Origin: Lachnospiraceae bacterium
GTDB lineage: Bacteria > Bacillota_A > Clostridia > Lachnospirales > Lachnospiraceae
DNA length: 6,735 bases
Assembly: GCA_024691045.1 (NCBI GenBank)
Contig: JAILOC010000041.1
Location: forward strand, 1 to 6,735
Reading direction: 5' to 3'
Position numbers and translations under genes: made by a program. The notes under the pieces are model-generated. The model saw only the letters and a list, made by a program, of their open reading frames with translations. It searched no databases and was not told the origin of the DNA. Shown piece after piece: positions 1 through 5,914 of the stretch (its first letter is position 1; each line of letters begins with the position of its first letter).

Positions 1-1070
1 TAATTGGGATCGACACCCGCTGATACATCACTTGAGAGCATGCAGCTTCTTGAAAGCGCACGCTTAAGATCAATCTCGGATTTATATTCGCCGCAGAGGT
101 TCATAACCTCGGCTACCGCATTTTCGAAGAACTTCGATCTCATACCGGTAGCTCCTACCGAACCGATCTCTTCTTTATCGACGAGAATTGTACAGATAGT
201 TCTGTCGCACAGGGGAAGATCGAGCATTGCTTTAAGCGAAGTAAATGCACATACTCTGTCGTCCTGTCCGTATGAAAGGATCATCGACCTGTCAAAGCCG
301 GCTTCCCTGGCACGTCCTGCGGGAACAACCTCAAGCTCTGCGGAATAGAAATCCTTCTCTTCAAAATCATACTGCTCTTTAAGAATGTTAAGAATGGCGG
401 TCTTTACTCCGTCCTTCTTTTCTTCCTTTACCTTCGCATTCTTCCTTACATCGGCACCCAGAGCGATGGGCTTGTTTCCTACGATGACATCGAGGTCTTC
501 ACCCTCGACAACCTTGCTGCCCTTCTTTTCCATCTGGTCCTGTGCAAGATGAATAAGGAGGTCCGAAACGAAGAATACGGGATCGTCGGGATCCTCACCT
601 ACATTTATCTCGATGGTGCTTCCGTCCTTCTTCACGACAACGCCGTGTATTGCAAGCGGAAGCGCCGTGTACTGGTACTTCTTGATGCCACCGTAGTAAT
701 GCGTATCGAGAAGAGCGAAGTCATCCTTCTCATAAAGGGGATTGCTCTTAACATCCATCCTCGGGGAATCAATATGCGCTCCGAGAATGTTCATTCCGTC
801 GCTGAAAGGCTTCTTTCCGATCCTGAACAGGCATACGGACTTGTTCATCCATACGGTATAAACCTTGTCTCCCGCCTTAAGCTTTTTGTTCGATCCGATC
901 AGCTTATCAAGCTCTGCATAGCCGTTTGCTTCGGCCATGTTGACGATCATGTCAACGCATTCTCTCTCGGTCTTTCCGTTTGAAAGGAAATCGATGTACT
1001 CAGCGTTCAGTTTTTCAAGTTTCTTAAGTTCTGCCTGAGAATACTTTTTCCAGATCTTCTCGTATTCCAT
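1..1070 (-). CDS. M18-family zinc aminopeptidase, partial (C-terminus beyond left edge)
   Basis: This is a cytosolic metallo-aminopeptidase that removes N-terminal residues from peptides. The 356 complete codons visible begin MEYEKIWKKYSQ and read open to the window edge. Metal and catalytic motifs appear in the order expected for family M18: GAHIDSPRMD at residues 97-106 (metal ligand His99; Asp101 nearby), SYGQDDR at 266-272 (Asp270/271, probable bridging ligand), DKEEIGSVGATGM at 298-310 (Glu300 general base, Glu301 ligand) and SSDVSAGVDPN at 346-356 (Asp348 ligand). The last motif lacks the His of the classic M18 SADxxHA form, which fits the clostridial 'aminopeptidase 1' subgroup better than eukaryotic-type aspartyl aminopeptidase. 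The final His ligand and roughly the last quarter lie outside the window. The ATG at 1070 is chosen because a consensus GGAGGT sits 8 nt upstream. The gene follows pheT after 95 nt in the same direction. Family assignment is firm; substrate preference is unknown. Confidence 0.9.
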   Translation of the reverse strand, partial: MEYEKIWKKYSQAELKKLEKLNAEYIDFLSNGKTERECVDMIVNMAEANGYAELDKLIGSNKKLKAGDKVYTVWMNKSVCLFRIGKKPFSDGMNILGAHIDSPRMDVKSNPLYEKDDFALLDTHYYGGIKKYQYTALPLAIHGVVVKKDGSTIEINVGEDPDDPVFFVSDLLIHLAQDQMEKKGSKVVEGEDLDVIVGNKPIALGADVRKNAKVKEEKKDGVKTAILNILKEQYDFEEKDFYSAELEVVPAGRAREAGFDRSMILSYGQDDRVCAFTSLKAMLDLPLCDRTICTILVDKEEIGSVGATGMRSKFFENAVAEVMNLCGEYKSEIDLKRALSRSCMLSSDVSAGVDPN

Positions 1071-1078
1071 TATTATGG

Positions 1079-1084
1079 ACCTCC
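1079..1084 (-). promoter_or_regulatory. Ribosome binding site of the M18 aminopeptidase
   Basis: A perfect GGAGGT Shine-Dalgarno core lies 8 nt before the ATG at 1070. It fixes the start of the aminopeptidase and suggests efficient translation. Confidence 0.85.
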
Positions 1085-1135
1085 ATAAAAAATTTTGAGC
1101 CCACCGTTGAATAAATCAAATTTGCTTATCTTAGT

Positions 1136-1163
1136 GTCACCCGCTACCGCTCGCTGCAATGAC
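1136..1163 (-). other. Small imperfect hairpin between pheT and the aminopeptidase
   Basis: Read on the minus strand just after the pheT stop, GTCATTGC can pair with GCGGGTGAC (one bulged G, two G-U pairs) around an 11-nt loop. No U-tract follows; the next bases are ACTAAGATAAG. A classical intrinsic terminator is therefore not supported. It could be an RNA processing or stabilising hairpin, or chance. The rest of this 95-nt gap is AT-rich and holds no convincing -35/-10 pair, so the aminopeptidase may be read from upstream. Confidence 0.3.
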
Positions 1164-1165
1164 TG

Positions 1166-3586
1166 TCAGCTTCTGAGTTCAATACCCAGGCTCTGAAGTC
1201 CGTTAAGGATCTTCTTCATTGCGCCGTTTACATCGTTATCCTCAAGGGTTCTGTCCTTGGCACGGAATGTGAGCGAATATGCAACTGACTTGAAGCCCTT
1301 TGCAACCTGCTCTCCCTCGTAGATATCAAAGAGCTTGATATCCTCAAGGATATTTCCGCCGCGCTGTGCGAAGATTGCTTCGATCTGTCCCGCAAGGACC
1401 TCGCTGGGAACGAGCATTGAAAGATCTCTTGTTACGGCAGGGAACTTGGCAATACCCTGATACTTGTGATCGAACGATACGAAATCCATTACCTCGGGCA
1501 TATCAATGACTGCGATGTAAACCCTTGTCTTGATATCATAATTTGCGCAGACTGCGGGATGAACCTCACCGAGATATCCTATAGTCTTTCCTTCGTACCT
1601 GATAAGAGCCTGTCTTCCGGGATGAAGGAAGATCTTTCCGGCCTTAGGGTCATACTCTCTCTTAGCTTTCATTCCTACGGAATTAAAGAATTCCTCAACC
1701 GCACCCTTCATGGTGAAGAAGTCGCCCTTGCCGTAGAAGCCGAGTGTGAACTGCATTCTCTCATCGGGATAATCGGTAAGGGGAAGAGAATCAGCAACAT
1801 AGATATTACCGAGCTCGTAGAGCTTAACCTCGGAATTTCTGTGATTGTAATTATTTGCAAGGCAGTTAAGCATTCCGTTAACGGAGATGGTTCTCATAAC
1901 AGAGAAATCTTCGCCTAGGGGATTGCTGATCCTGATAGCCTTTCTCTCAACAGCATCTGCAGGAAGGTTAAGCTTATCGAATACCTTGGGGCTTTCGAAT
2001 GAATAGAAGTAGGTCTGTGAAAATCCGCACATCTCCGCGGTCTCACGAGCCTTCTCTTCCACACGGTTCTTAAGTCCGAGACCTCCCATTGCGTTTCCGC
2101 CGGGAAGAGTAGTGGGGATCTTGTCGTAGCCTTTGAATCTTGCAACTTCCTCTGCAAGATCGCAGTTACCGATGAGGTCCTGTCTGAATGAAGGGATAAC
2201 GATCTCCCCCGCAGTCCTGTCATAAACTAGTTCTTCTTTTTCGAATACCGCGATCATCTCATCTGCGGTATATGATGTTCCGAGAAGAGCATTTATGCGG
2301 TCAGGCTCGAATTTGATCCTCTTCAATTCTGCAAGTGGCTCCTTAACATCAACGATACCTCCCACCACTTCGCCGGCACCGAGCTCTTCGATGAGCTGAC
2401 AGGCTCTGTTCATCGCTTCTTCAGCATTCCTGGGATCAAGTCCCTTCTCGAAGATACCGGAAGCATCGGTCCTGAGGCCGATCCTCTTTGCGGATTTTCT
2501 GATATTGGTTCCGTTGAAGGTAGCTGCTTCGAAAAGAAGGTTCTTCGCATCATCTGTGATCATGGAGTTTTCTCCGCCCATGATGCCTGCGATACCTATC
2601 TCCTTTTCGCCGTCGCAGATCATAAGAACATCGTTATCAAGATTACGTTCCTGACCGTCGAGAGTAACGAACTTATCTCCGTCCTTGGCTCTTCTTACGA
2701 TGATCTTGCCGCCTGCAACCTTATCAAAATCGAATGCGTGCATGGGCTGGCCATACTCGAGCATTACGAAATTGGTGATGTCAACGATATTGTTGATGGG
2801 TCTGATGCCTGCGGCACCGAGTCTGTGCTGCATCCACTTAGGCGAAGGCTCGACCTTGATATTTCTTACAAGTCTGGCCGTATATCTGGGGCAAAGATCG
2901 GGAGCCTGCACTTCTACCTTAACGAAGTCGTTAACGTCCTCGGAATTGCCGGTAGCCTTGACCACGGGGGGCTTGAATTCTTTTCCGAAGGTAGCGGCTG
3001 CTTCCCTTGCGATGCCGATGATGCTGTAGCAGTCAACCCTGTTGGATGTTACTTCATATTCGACAACGGTGTCATGAAGTCCGAGAAGCTCGACGGCATC
3101 CGCACCGACTAAAGTGTCTGCGGGGAAGATGTAGATTCCCTCGGGATCCGCTTCGGGATAGAAATTGACGTCGCTTCCGAGCTCGTCGATGGAACACATC
3201 ATACCGAAGGATTCGACTCCGCGGAGCTTGCCTTCCTTGATGGGATATCCTTCTTCGGGAGCGGGACCGTCAGCGTGAGCGCTTCCTGCAACCCTTCCGC
3301 CCGCAAGAACTACGGGAACCTTATCTCCCTTGTGAACATTGGGAGCACCGGTAACGATCTGGATGGTCTCAGAGCCGGTATTTACCTGACAGACAACAAG
3401 CTTATCTGCATCGGGGTGCTGTTCAACGCTAAGTACTTCGCCAACGATGATCTTCTCGAGATTCTTGTCTCTTCTTGAATAGTTTTCTACCTTGGTGCCC
3501 GACAGGGTCATTCCGTCTCTGTATTCCTGATCCGTTACGTCAAGATCAGGCACATAATCTTTAAGCCAGGACAATGGAGTATTCAT
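1166..3586 (-). CDS. pheT: Phenylalanyl-tRNA synthetase beta subunit
   Basis: This is the beta subunit of the cytosolic alpha2-beta2 class II enzyme that charges tRNA-Phe; it binds the tRNA and edits mischarged Tyr-tRNA. From the ATG at 3586 it is 806 residues, normal for bacterial PheT. Domains in order (approximate residues): N-terminal segment MNTPLSWLKDYVPDL; EMAP/OB-fold tRNA-binding domain 45-150 (GEVLSVEQHPDADKL, IVTGAPNV); B3/B4 editing domain 205-385 (RPINNIVDITNFVMLEYGQ, PMHAFDFD, GIAGIMGGENS); B5 domain 420-490 (PSFRQDLIGNCDLAEEVARF); inactive catalytic-like core 500-690; C-terminal FDX-ACB anticodon-binding domain 715-805 (FPAVTRDLSMLVP, YSLTFRAKDRTLEDNDVN). No frameshift or missing domain is seen. 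A longer reading frame begins at a TTG at 3622, but those 12 residues have no Shine-Dalgarno and contain an intergenic hairpin. The ATG at 3586 has AAAGGA 10 nt upstream and gives the family N-terminus. It lies 66 nt after pheS. Confidence 0.97.
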   Translation of the reverse strand: MNTPLSWLKDYVPDLDVTDQEYRDGMTLSGTKVENYSRRDKNLEKIIVGEVLSVEQHPDADKLVVCQVNTGSETIQIVTGAPNVHKGDKVPVVLAGGRVAGSAHADGPAPEEGYPIKEGKLRGVESFGMMCSIDELGSDVNFYPEADPEGIYIFPADTLVGADAVELLGLHDTVVEYEVTSNRVDCYSIIGIAREAAATFGKEFKPPVVKATGNSEDVNDFVKVEVQAPDLCPRYTARLVRNIKVEPSPKWMQHRLGAAGIRPINNIVDITNFVMLEYGQPMHAFDFDKVAGGKIIVRRAKDGDKFVTLDGQERNLDNDVLMICDGEKEIGIAGIMGGENSMITDDAKNLLFEAATFNGTNIRKSAKRIGLRTDASGIFEKGLDPRNAEEAMNRACQLIEELGAGEVVGGIVDVKEPLAELKRIKFEPDRINALLGTSYTADEMIAVFEKEELVYDRTAGEIVIPSFRQDLIGNCDLAEEVARFKGYDKIPTTLPGGNAMGGLGLKNRVEEKARETAEMCGFSQTYFYSFESPKVFDKLNLPADAVERKAIRISNPLGEDFSVMRTISVNGMLNCLANNYNHRNSEVKLYELGNIYVADSLPLTDYPDERMQFTLGFYGKGDFFTMKGAVEEFFNSVGMKAKREYDPKAGKIFLHPGRQALIRYEGKTIGYLGEVHPAVCANYDIKTRVYIAVIDMPEVMDFVSFDHKYQGIAKFPAVTRDLSMLVPSEVLAGQIEAIFAQRGGNILEDIKLFDIYEGEQVAKGFKSVAYSLTFRAKDRTLEDNDVNGAMKKILNGLQSLGIELRS

Positions 3587-3596
3587 ATCTGTAAAA

Positions 3597-3602
3597 TCCT
3601 TT
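3597..3602 (-). promoter_or_regulatory. Ribosome binding site of pheT
   Basis: AAAGGA lies 10 nt before the ATG at 3586, a slightly long spacing. It supports that ATG over the upstream in-frame TTG at 3622, which has no purine-rich site before it. Confidence 0.65.
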
Positions 3603-3615
3603 CGTATTAAGGTCT

Positions 3616-3630
3616 CGGGCAATATGCCCG
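3616..3630 (-). other. Perfect short hairpin in the pheS-pheT gap
   Basis: CGGGCA and TGCCCG form a perfect 6-bp stem closed by a three-base loop (TAT on the minus strand). No U-tract follows, so it is unlikely to stop transcription. Its position just after the pheS stop suggests an RNA processing or stability element that could set different pheS and pheT expression; this is inference. Confidence 0.5.
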
Positions 3631-3652
3631 TTTTCGATCAGTCAACGTGCGA

Positions 3653-4672
3653 TCAGAACTGCTTAAGGAATCTGAAGTCATTTTCATAGAGGAGCCTGAG
3701 ATCGTCGATCTCATATTTAAGAAGTGCTATTCTCTCAAGTCCTACTCCGAAAGCAAAACCGTTATATTCGTTAGGATCGATATTACACATCTCAAGGACA
3801 TGGGGATGAACCATTCCGCATCCGAGGATCTCGATCCATCCTTCGTTCTTACAGAACCTGCATCCCTTGCCGCCGCACTTAAAGCAGGAAACATCCATCT
3901 CTGCGGAGGGCTCGGTGAACGGGAAGTGGTGAGGTCTGAACTTAACCTTGGTATTCTCACCGAACATCTGTCTTGCGAATTCCTGAAGAGTTCCCTTGAG
4001 ATCTGCGAAGGTGATGTTCTTGTCGATCACAAGACCCTCAACCTGATGGAAGCAGGGTGAATGTGTCGCGTCCACTTCGTCCGAACGGAAAACCCTACCG
4101 GGTGCGATCATCCTGATGGGAAGCCTTCCCTTCTCCATCTCGTGGATCTGGCAGCCCGAAGTCTGCGTTCTCAGAAGCATTTCGCCGTTAATATAAAAAG
4201 TATCCTGTTCATCCTTGGCGGGATGATCTGCAGGAATGTTGAGTGCTTCGAAATTGTAATAATCCTTCTCGATCTCGGGGCCTTCGACAACCTCATAGCC
4301 CATGCCGATGAATACCCTCTCGATCTCGTCGAGTGCGATCTGAATGGGATGACGGTGTCCGGGAGCATTTACATCTCCGGGAAGAGTTACATCAATGGTC
4401 TCGGTCTTAAGCCTGAGGTCAAGCGCAGCGTTTTCAAGCTTTGCCCTGGTATCCTCAAGAACCTTCTCGATCTCCGCTCTGGTATCGTTAACAAGCTGTC
4501 CGACCTTGGGACGATCCTCCGGAGAAACATCCTTCATGGATTTTAAGACTTCTGTAAGCTCACCCTTTTTGCCGAGGATGGCAACGCGCACCTCGTTCAG
4601 CTTATCGGGGGTATCGCTTTCTGCGATCCTCGCAAGAGCTTTCTGCTTAATCTCTTCAAGTTTTTCTTTCAT
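3653..4672 (-). CDS. pheS: Phenylalanyl-tRNA synthetase alpha subunit
   Basis: This is the catalytic alpha subunit of cytosolic phenylalanyl-tRNA synthetase; it activates Phe with ATP and transfers it to tRNA-Phe in the alpha2-beta2 complex with PheT. It has 339 residues, the usual length. Residues 1-90 are the N-terminal helical coiled-coil that contacts tRNA. The class II core follows: motif 1 around HPIQIALDEIERVF (108-121), motif 2 around MIAPGRVFRSDEVDATHSP (188-206), and motif 3 as GFAFGVGLERIALL (305-318). Ala307 in GFAFG is the conserved small residue lining the amino-acid pocket. Residues 263-274 carry CFKCGGKGCRFC (CxxC-x4-CxxC), a possible metal-binding insertion common in Firmicute PheS and absent from E. 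coli. The end, ENDFRFLKQF, is the canonical PheS terminus. The ATG at 4672 has a GGGAAGGA ribosome binding site 5 nt upstream. It lies 32 nt after the membrane-protein gene. Confidence 0.98.
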   Translation of the reverse strand: MKEKLEEIKQKALARIAESDTPDKLNEVRVAILGKKGELTEVLKSMKDVSPEDRPKVGQLVNDTRAEIEKVLEDTRAKLENAALDLRLKTETIDVTLPGDVNAPGHRHPIQIALDEIERVFIGMGYEVVEGPEIEKDYYNFEALNIPADHPAKDEQDTFYINGEMLLRTQTSGCQIHEMEKGRLPIRMIAPGRVFRSDEVDATHSPCFHQVEGLVIDKNITFADLKGTLQEFARQMFGENTKVKFRPHHFPFTEPSAEMDVSCFKCGGKGCRFCKNEGWIEILGCGMVHPHVLEMCNIDPNEYNGFAFGVGLERIALLKYEIDDLRLLYENDFRFLKQF

Positions 4673-4677
4673 ATGAT

Positions 4678-4685
4678 TCCTTCCC
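4678..4685 (-). promoter_or_regulatory. Ribosome binding site of pheS
   Basis: GGGAAGGA is followed after 5 nt by the ATG at 4672. It occupies most of the 32-nt gap to the upstream stop, leaving no room for a T-box leader or a separate full promoter inside the gap. Confidence 0.8.
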
Positions 4686-4704
4686 GGCTCCTGAAAGCCT
4701 AAGA

Positions 4705-5673
4705 TTATTTATCCTCTTTGTCCAAAAAAAGCCTTTTGAATTCCGATGTCACACGGGGCCATATATGATTGAAATACGCTCCGATAAAGAGCATATACAT
4801 GCAGCAGTACATCCACAGCATCGAGACGACAAGGAAGGTCATCGTTCCGTAGATCGTGATGCCGTATCCCATATTTACTATTGCGGTGAATACCACCGAA
4901 AAAAACATCCACCCCGCCGATGCGATCATCGCTCCGGGGATCTGCTTTCTGTACTTAAGCTTTAATCCCGAGGTCTGAAGACTGTTGCCTTCCTCATCGA
5001 TCCAGGGATCCGTCTGGTTCCAGATCTTAACAAGCTTTTTGTCCGAAAACATCTTGATCTGTCTGTTCTTATTCTGCGGGCCGCGGTAGGGCATCCATGT
5101 GTAAAAGACAGCAAACACAAGTGACAGAATAAGAAATGTATATAAAAGTCTCGGTTTAATGATAAAGCCTTTCAAAACCGAAACATCTATCTTCATGTAG
5201 ATAAGAATGCGTCTGAACAGATCTGTGCCAACGACGATGATCGAAATGCTCAGAAGCAGTGAAAGAAGCATTACCAGGATATAGAATCCGCTGATGACTC
5301 TGAGTGTGAAATAGTTTCTCTCCTCTTTCACTTCATTGACGGTATTGAGACCCTGTATTATGGCCATGATACCCTTTCCCGCAGTCCATATCGTCGCAAT
5401 GATCGATACGGTTATGACTCCCGCGGTCGAATCATATATCTGATAGATCAGATCCTCAAGAAATCCGTTGAAAATGATGGGCGTTGAAGCCTCTATCAGT
5501 TTTATGAGTTCCTCTTCGCTGAGCCCCGTATAGGGAAACATACTGCATATGAGCACCATAATAGGAACCAGCGATATGAAAAGGAAAAATGCTGCACTGG
5601 CTGAATAAGCATTTATGTCCAGCTGTCGCATCCTGACGACAAACCTTCTTGCTTTGAAAAACAGTTCGATCAT
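4705..5673 (-). CDS. YihY/virulence factor BrkB family inner-membrane protein
   Basis: This is a multi-pass integral membrane protein of 322 residues of the YihY/BrkB family. Members were once called 'ribonuclease BN', but that activity belongs to another gene; the true function is not established. The N-terminus shows the family pattern (INAYSASAAFFLFISLVPIMVLI, 20-42). Hydrophobic segments lie near 22-45, 85-108, 124-150, 175-195, 247-268 and 274-300. Family landmarks include TIWTAGKGIMAIIQGLNTVNEV (94-115), YTWMPYRG (191-198), KQIPGAMIAS (243-252) and YGTMTFLVVSMLWMYCCMYMLFIGAYFN (275-302). The hydrophilic loop at about 198-243 (with FSDKKLVKIWNQTDPWIDEEG) appears about 30-40 residues longer than usual for the family. 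The ATG at 5673 is the only usable start after an in-frame stop at 5707-5709, but it has a poor Shine-Dalgarno; the stop of a small upstream ORF overlaps it as ATGA. It is followed 32 nt later by pheS. Confidence 0.9.
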   Translation of the reverse strand: MIELFFKARRFVVRMRQLDINAYSASAAFFLFISLVPIMVLICSMFPYTGLSEEELIKLIEASTPIIFNGFLEDLIYQIYDSTAGVITVSIIATIWTAGKGIMAIIQGLNTVNEVKEERNYFTLRVISGFYILVMLLSLLLSISIIVVGTDLFRRILIYMKIDVSVLKGFIIKPRLLYTFLILSLVFAVFYTWMPYRGPQNKNRQIKMFSDKKLVKIWNQTDPWIDEEGNSLQTSGLKLKYRKQIPGAMIASAGWMFFSVVFTAIVNMGYGITIYGTMTFLVVSMLWMYCCMYMLFIGAYFNHIWPRVTSEFKRLFLDKEDK

Positions 5674-5696
5674 AAGTGATAAGAGCCTGCAGACAT
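5670..5696 (-). CDS. Possible 8-codon leader ORF coupled to the YihY/BrkB gene
   Basis: An ATG at 5696 is preceded at 7 nt by AAGGG (5704-5708). It opens a frame encoding MSAGSYHL, then TGA. That TGA overlaps the ATG of the membrane-protein gene as ATGA, a classic translational-coupling arrangement. The downstream gene has no good ribosome binding site of its own. The peptide has no run of Phe or other codons that would suggest amino-acid attenuation. That it is translated is inference; such short ORFs do arise by chance. Confidence 0.4.
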   Translation of the reverse strand: MSAGSYHL

Positions 5697-5710
5697 AGCA
5701 AAACCCTTAG

Positions 5711-5879
5711 AAGACCCCTCGCCTTTTGACGCCTAGCCTAAGCCAGGTGGGTAACCGCATCATGACATTTGCCTTCCCCTGGCGCCTTTCGGTGGGGGCA
5801 TGACAGCCGACATGAGATGTAGGAATCCCGTTAAAGGTAAATGTAGGTTCAAAAAATACAAGGGAATCAACCTCGGGCT
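5711..5879 (-). ncRNA. ssrS: 6S RNA (SsrS)-like non-coding RNA
   Basis: 6S RNA mimics an open promoter and sequesters housekeeping RNA polymerase. This stretch has no good ORF, sits directly behind a strong promoter, and folds as a rod with an internal bubble. Closing stem: 5858-5865 (UCCCUUGU) pairs with 5715-5722; after a small internal loop 5849-5854 (UUUUGA) pairs with 5724-5729; then 5844-5847 (CCUA) pairs with 5732-5735. An open region follows on both sides, 5805-5843 (with AACGGGATTCC and a small ACAT-CTC-ATGT hairpin) and 5736-5758 (GGTTACCCACCTGGC). A terminal stem is formed by 5799-5803 (UCAUG) with 5760-5764, then CCCC with GGGG (5776-5779), and a CC-GAAA-GG tip. Length near 170 nt and the closing stem/central bubble/terminal stem layout match 6S; GGTTACCCACCT on the 3' bubble strand resembles 6S RNAs I recall from related bacteria. 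Ends are approximate. A different structured RNA is possible but SRP RNA, tmRNA and T-box hallmarks are absent. Confidence 0.8.
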
Positions 5880-5885
5880 AAGCTA

Positions 5886-5914
5886 ATTATAGTCTTAAAA
5901 GCCCGTATTATCAA
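5886..5914 (-). promoter_or_regulatory. Sigma-A/sigma-70 type promoter of the 6S-like RNA
   Basis: TTGATA (5909-5914) and a perfect TATAAT (5886-5891) are separated by 17 bp, an almost ideal housekeeping promoter. Transcription would start about 6-8 nt downstream, near 5878-5880. The -35 box overlaps the TGA stop (5911-5913) of the upstream membrane-protein gene. Confidence 0.85.

Noticed and set aside
1085..1165. Promoter for the aminopeptidase (TTGATT ... AAAATT)
   Set aside because: The -10 candidate is poor and the -35 is weak; any AT-rich gap would give such a match.
4..1918. Plus-strand ORFs of 114, 144 and 150 aa opposite the aminopeptidase and pheT
   Set aside because: They are antisense shadows of clearly conserved minus-strand genes, with no recognisable motifs.
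3600..3652. Promoter for pheT in the pheS-pheT gap (TTGACT followed by ATATTG/TATTGC)
   Set aside because: Spacing or the -10 match is wrong for each combination, and the putative -10 falls inside the hairpin.
2685..4676. Several plus-strand ORFs opposite pheT and pheS (67-161 aa)
   Set aside because: They lie wholly inside well-supported genes and read as translations of the wrong strand; no domain is recognisable.
5456..5701. 81-aa minus-strand ORF overlapping the start of the YihY/BrkB gene
   Set aside because: It begins at a weak TTG, runs out of frame through the conserved membrane-protein N-terminus, and has no family features.
5674..5910. T-box leader or SRP RNA as the explanation for this gap
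   Set aside because: I see no T-box antiterminator consensus or terminator, and no SRP GGAAG-type apical loop with the expected flanking helix; the closing stem and central bubble favour 6S RNA.
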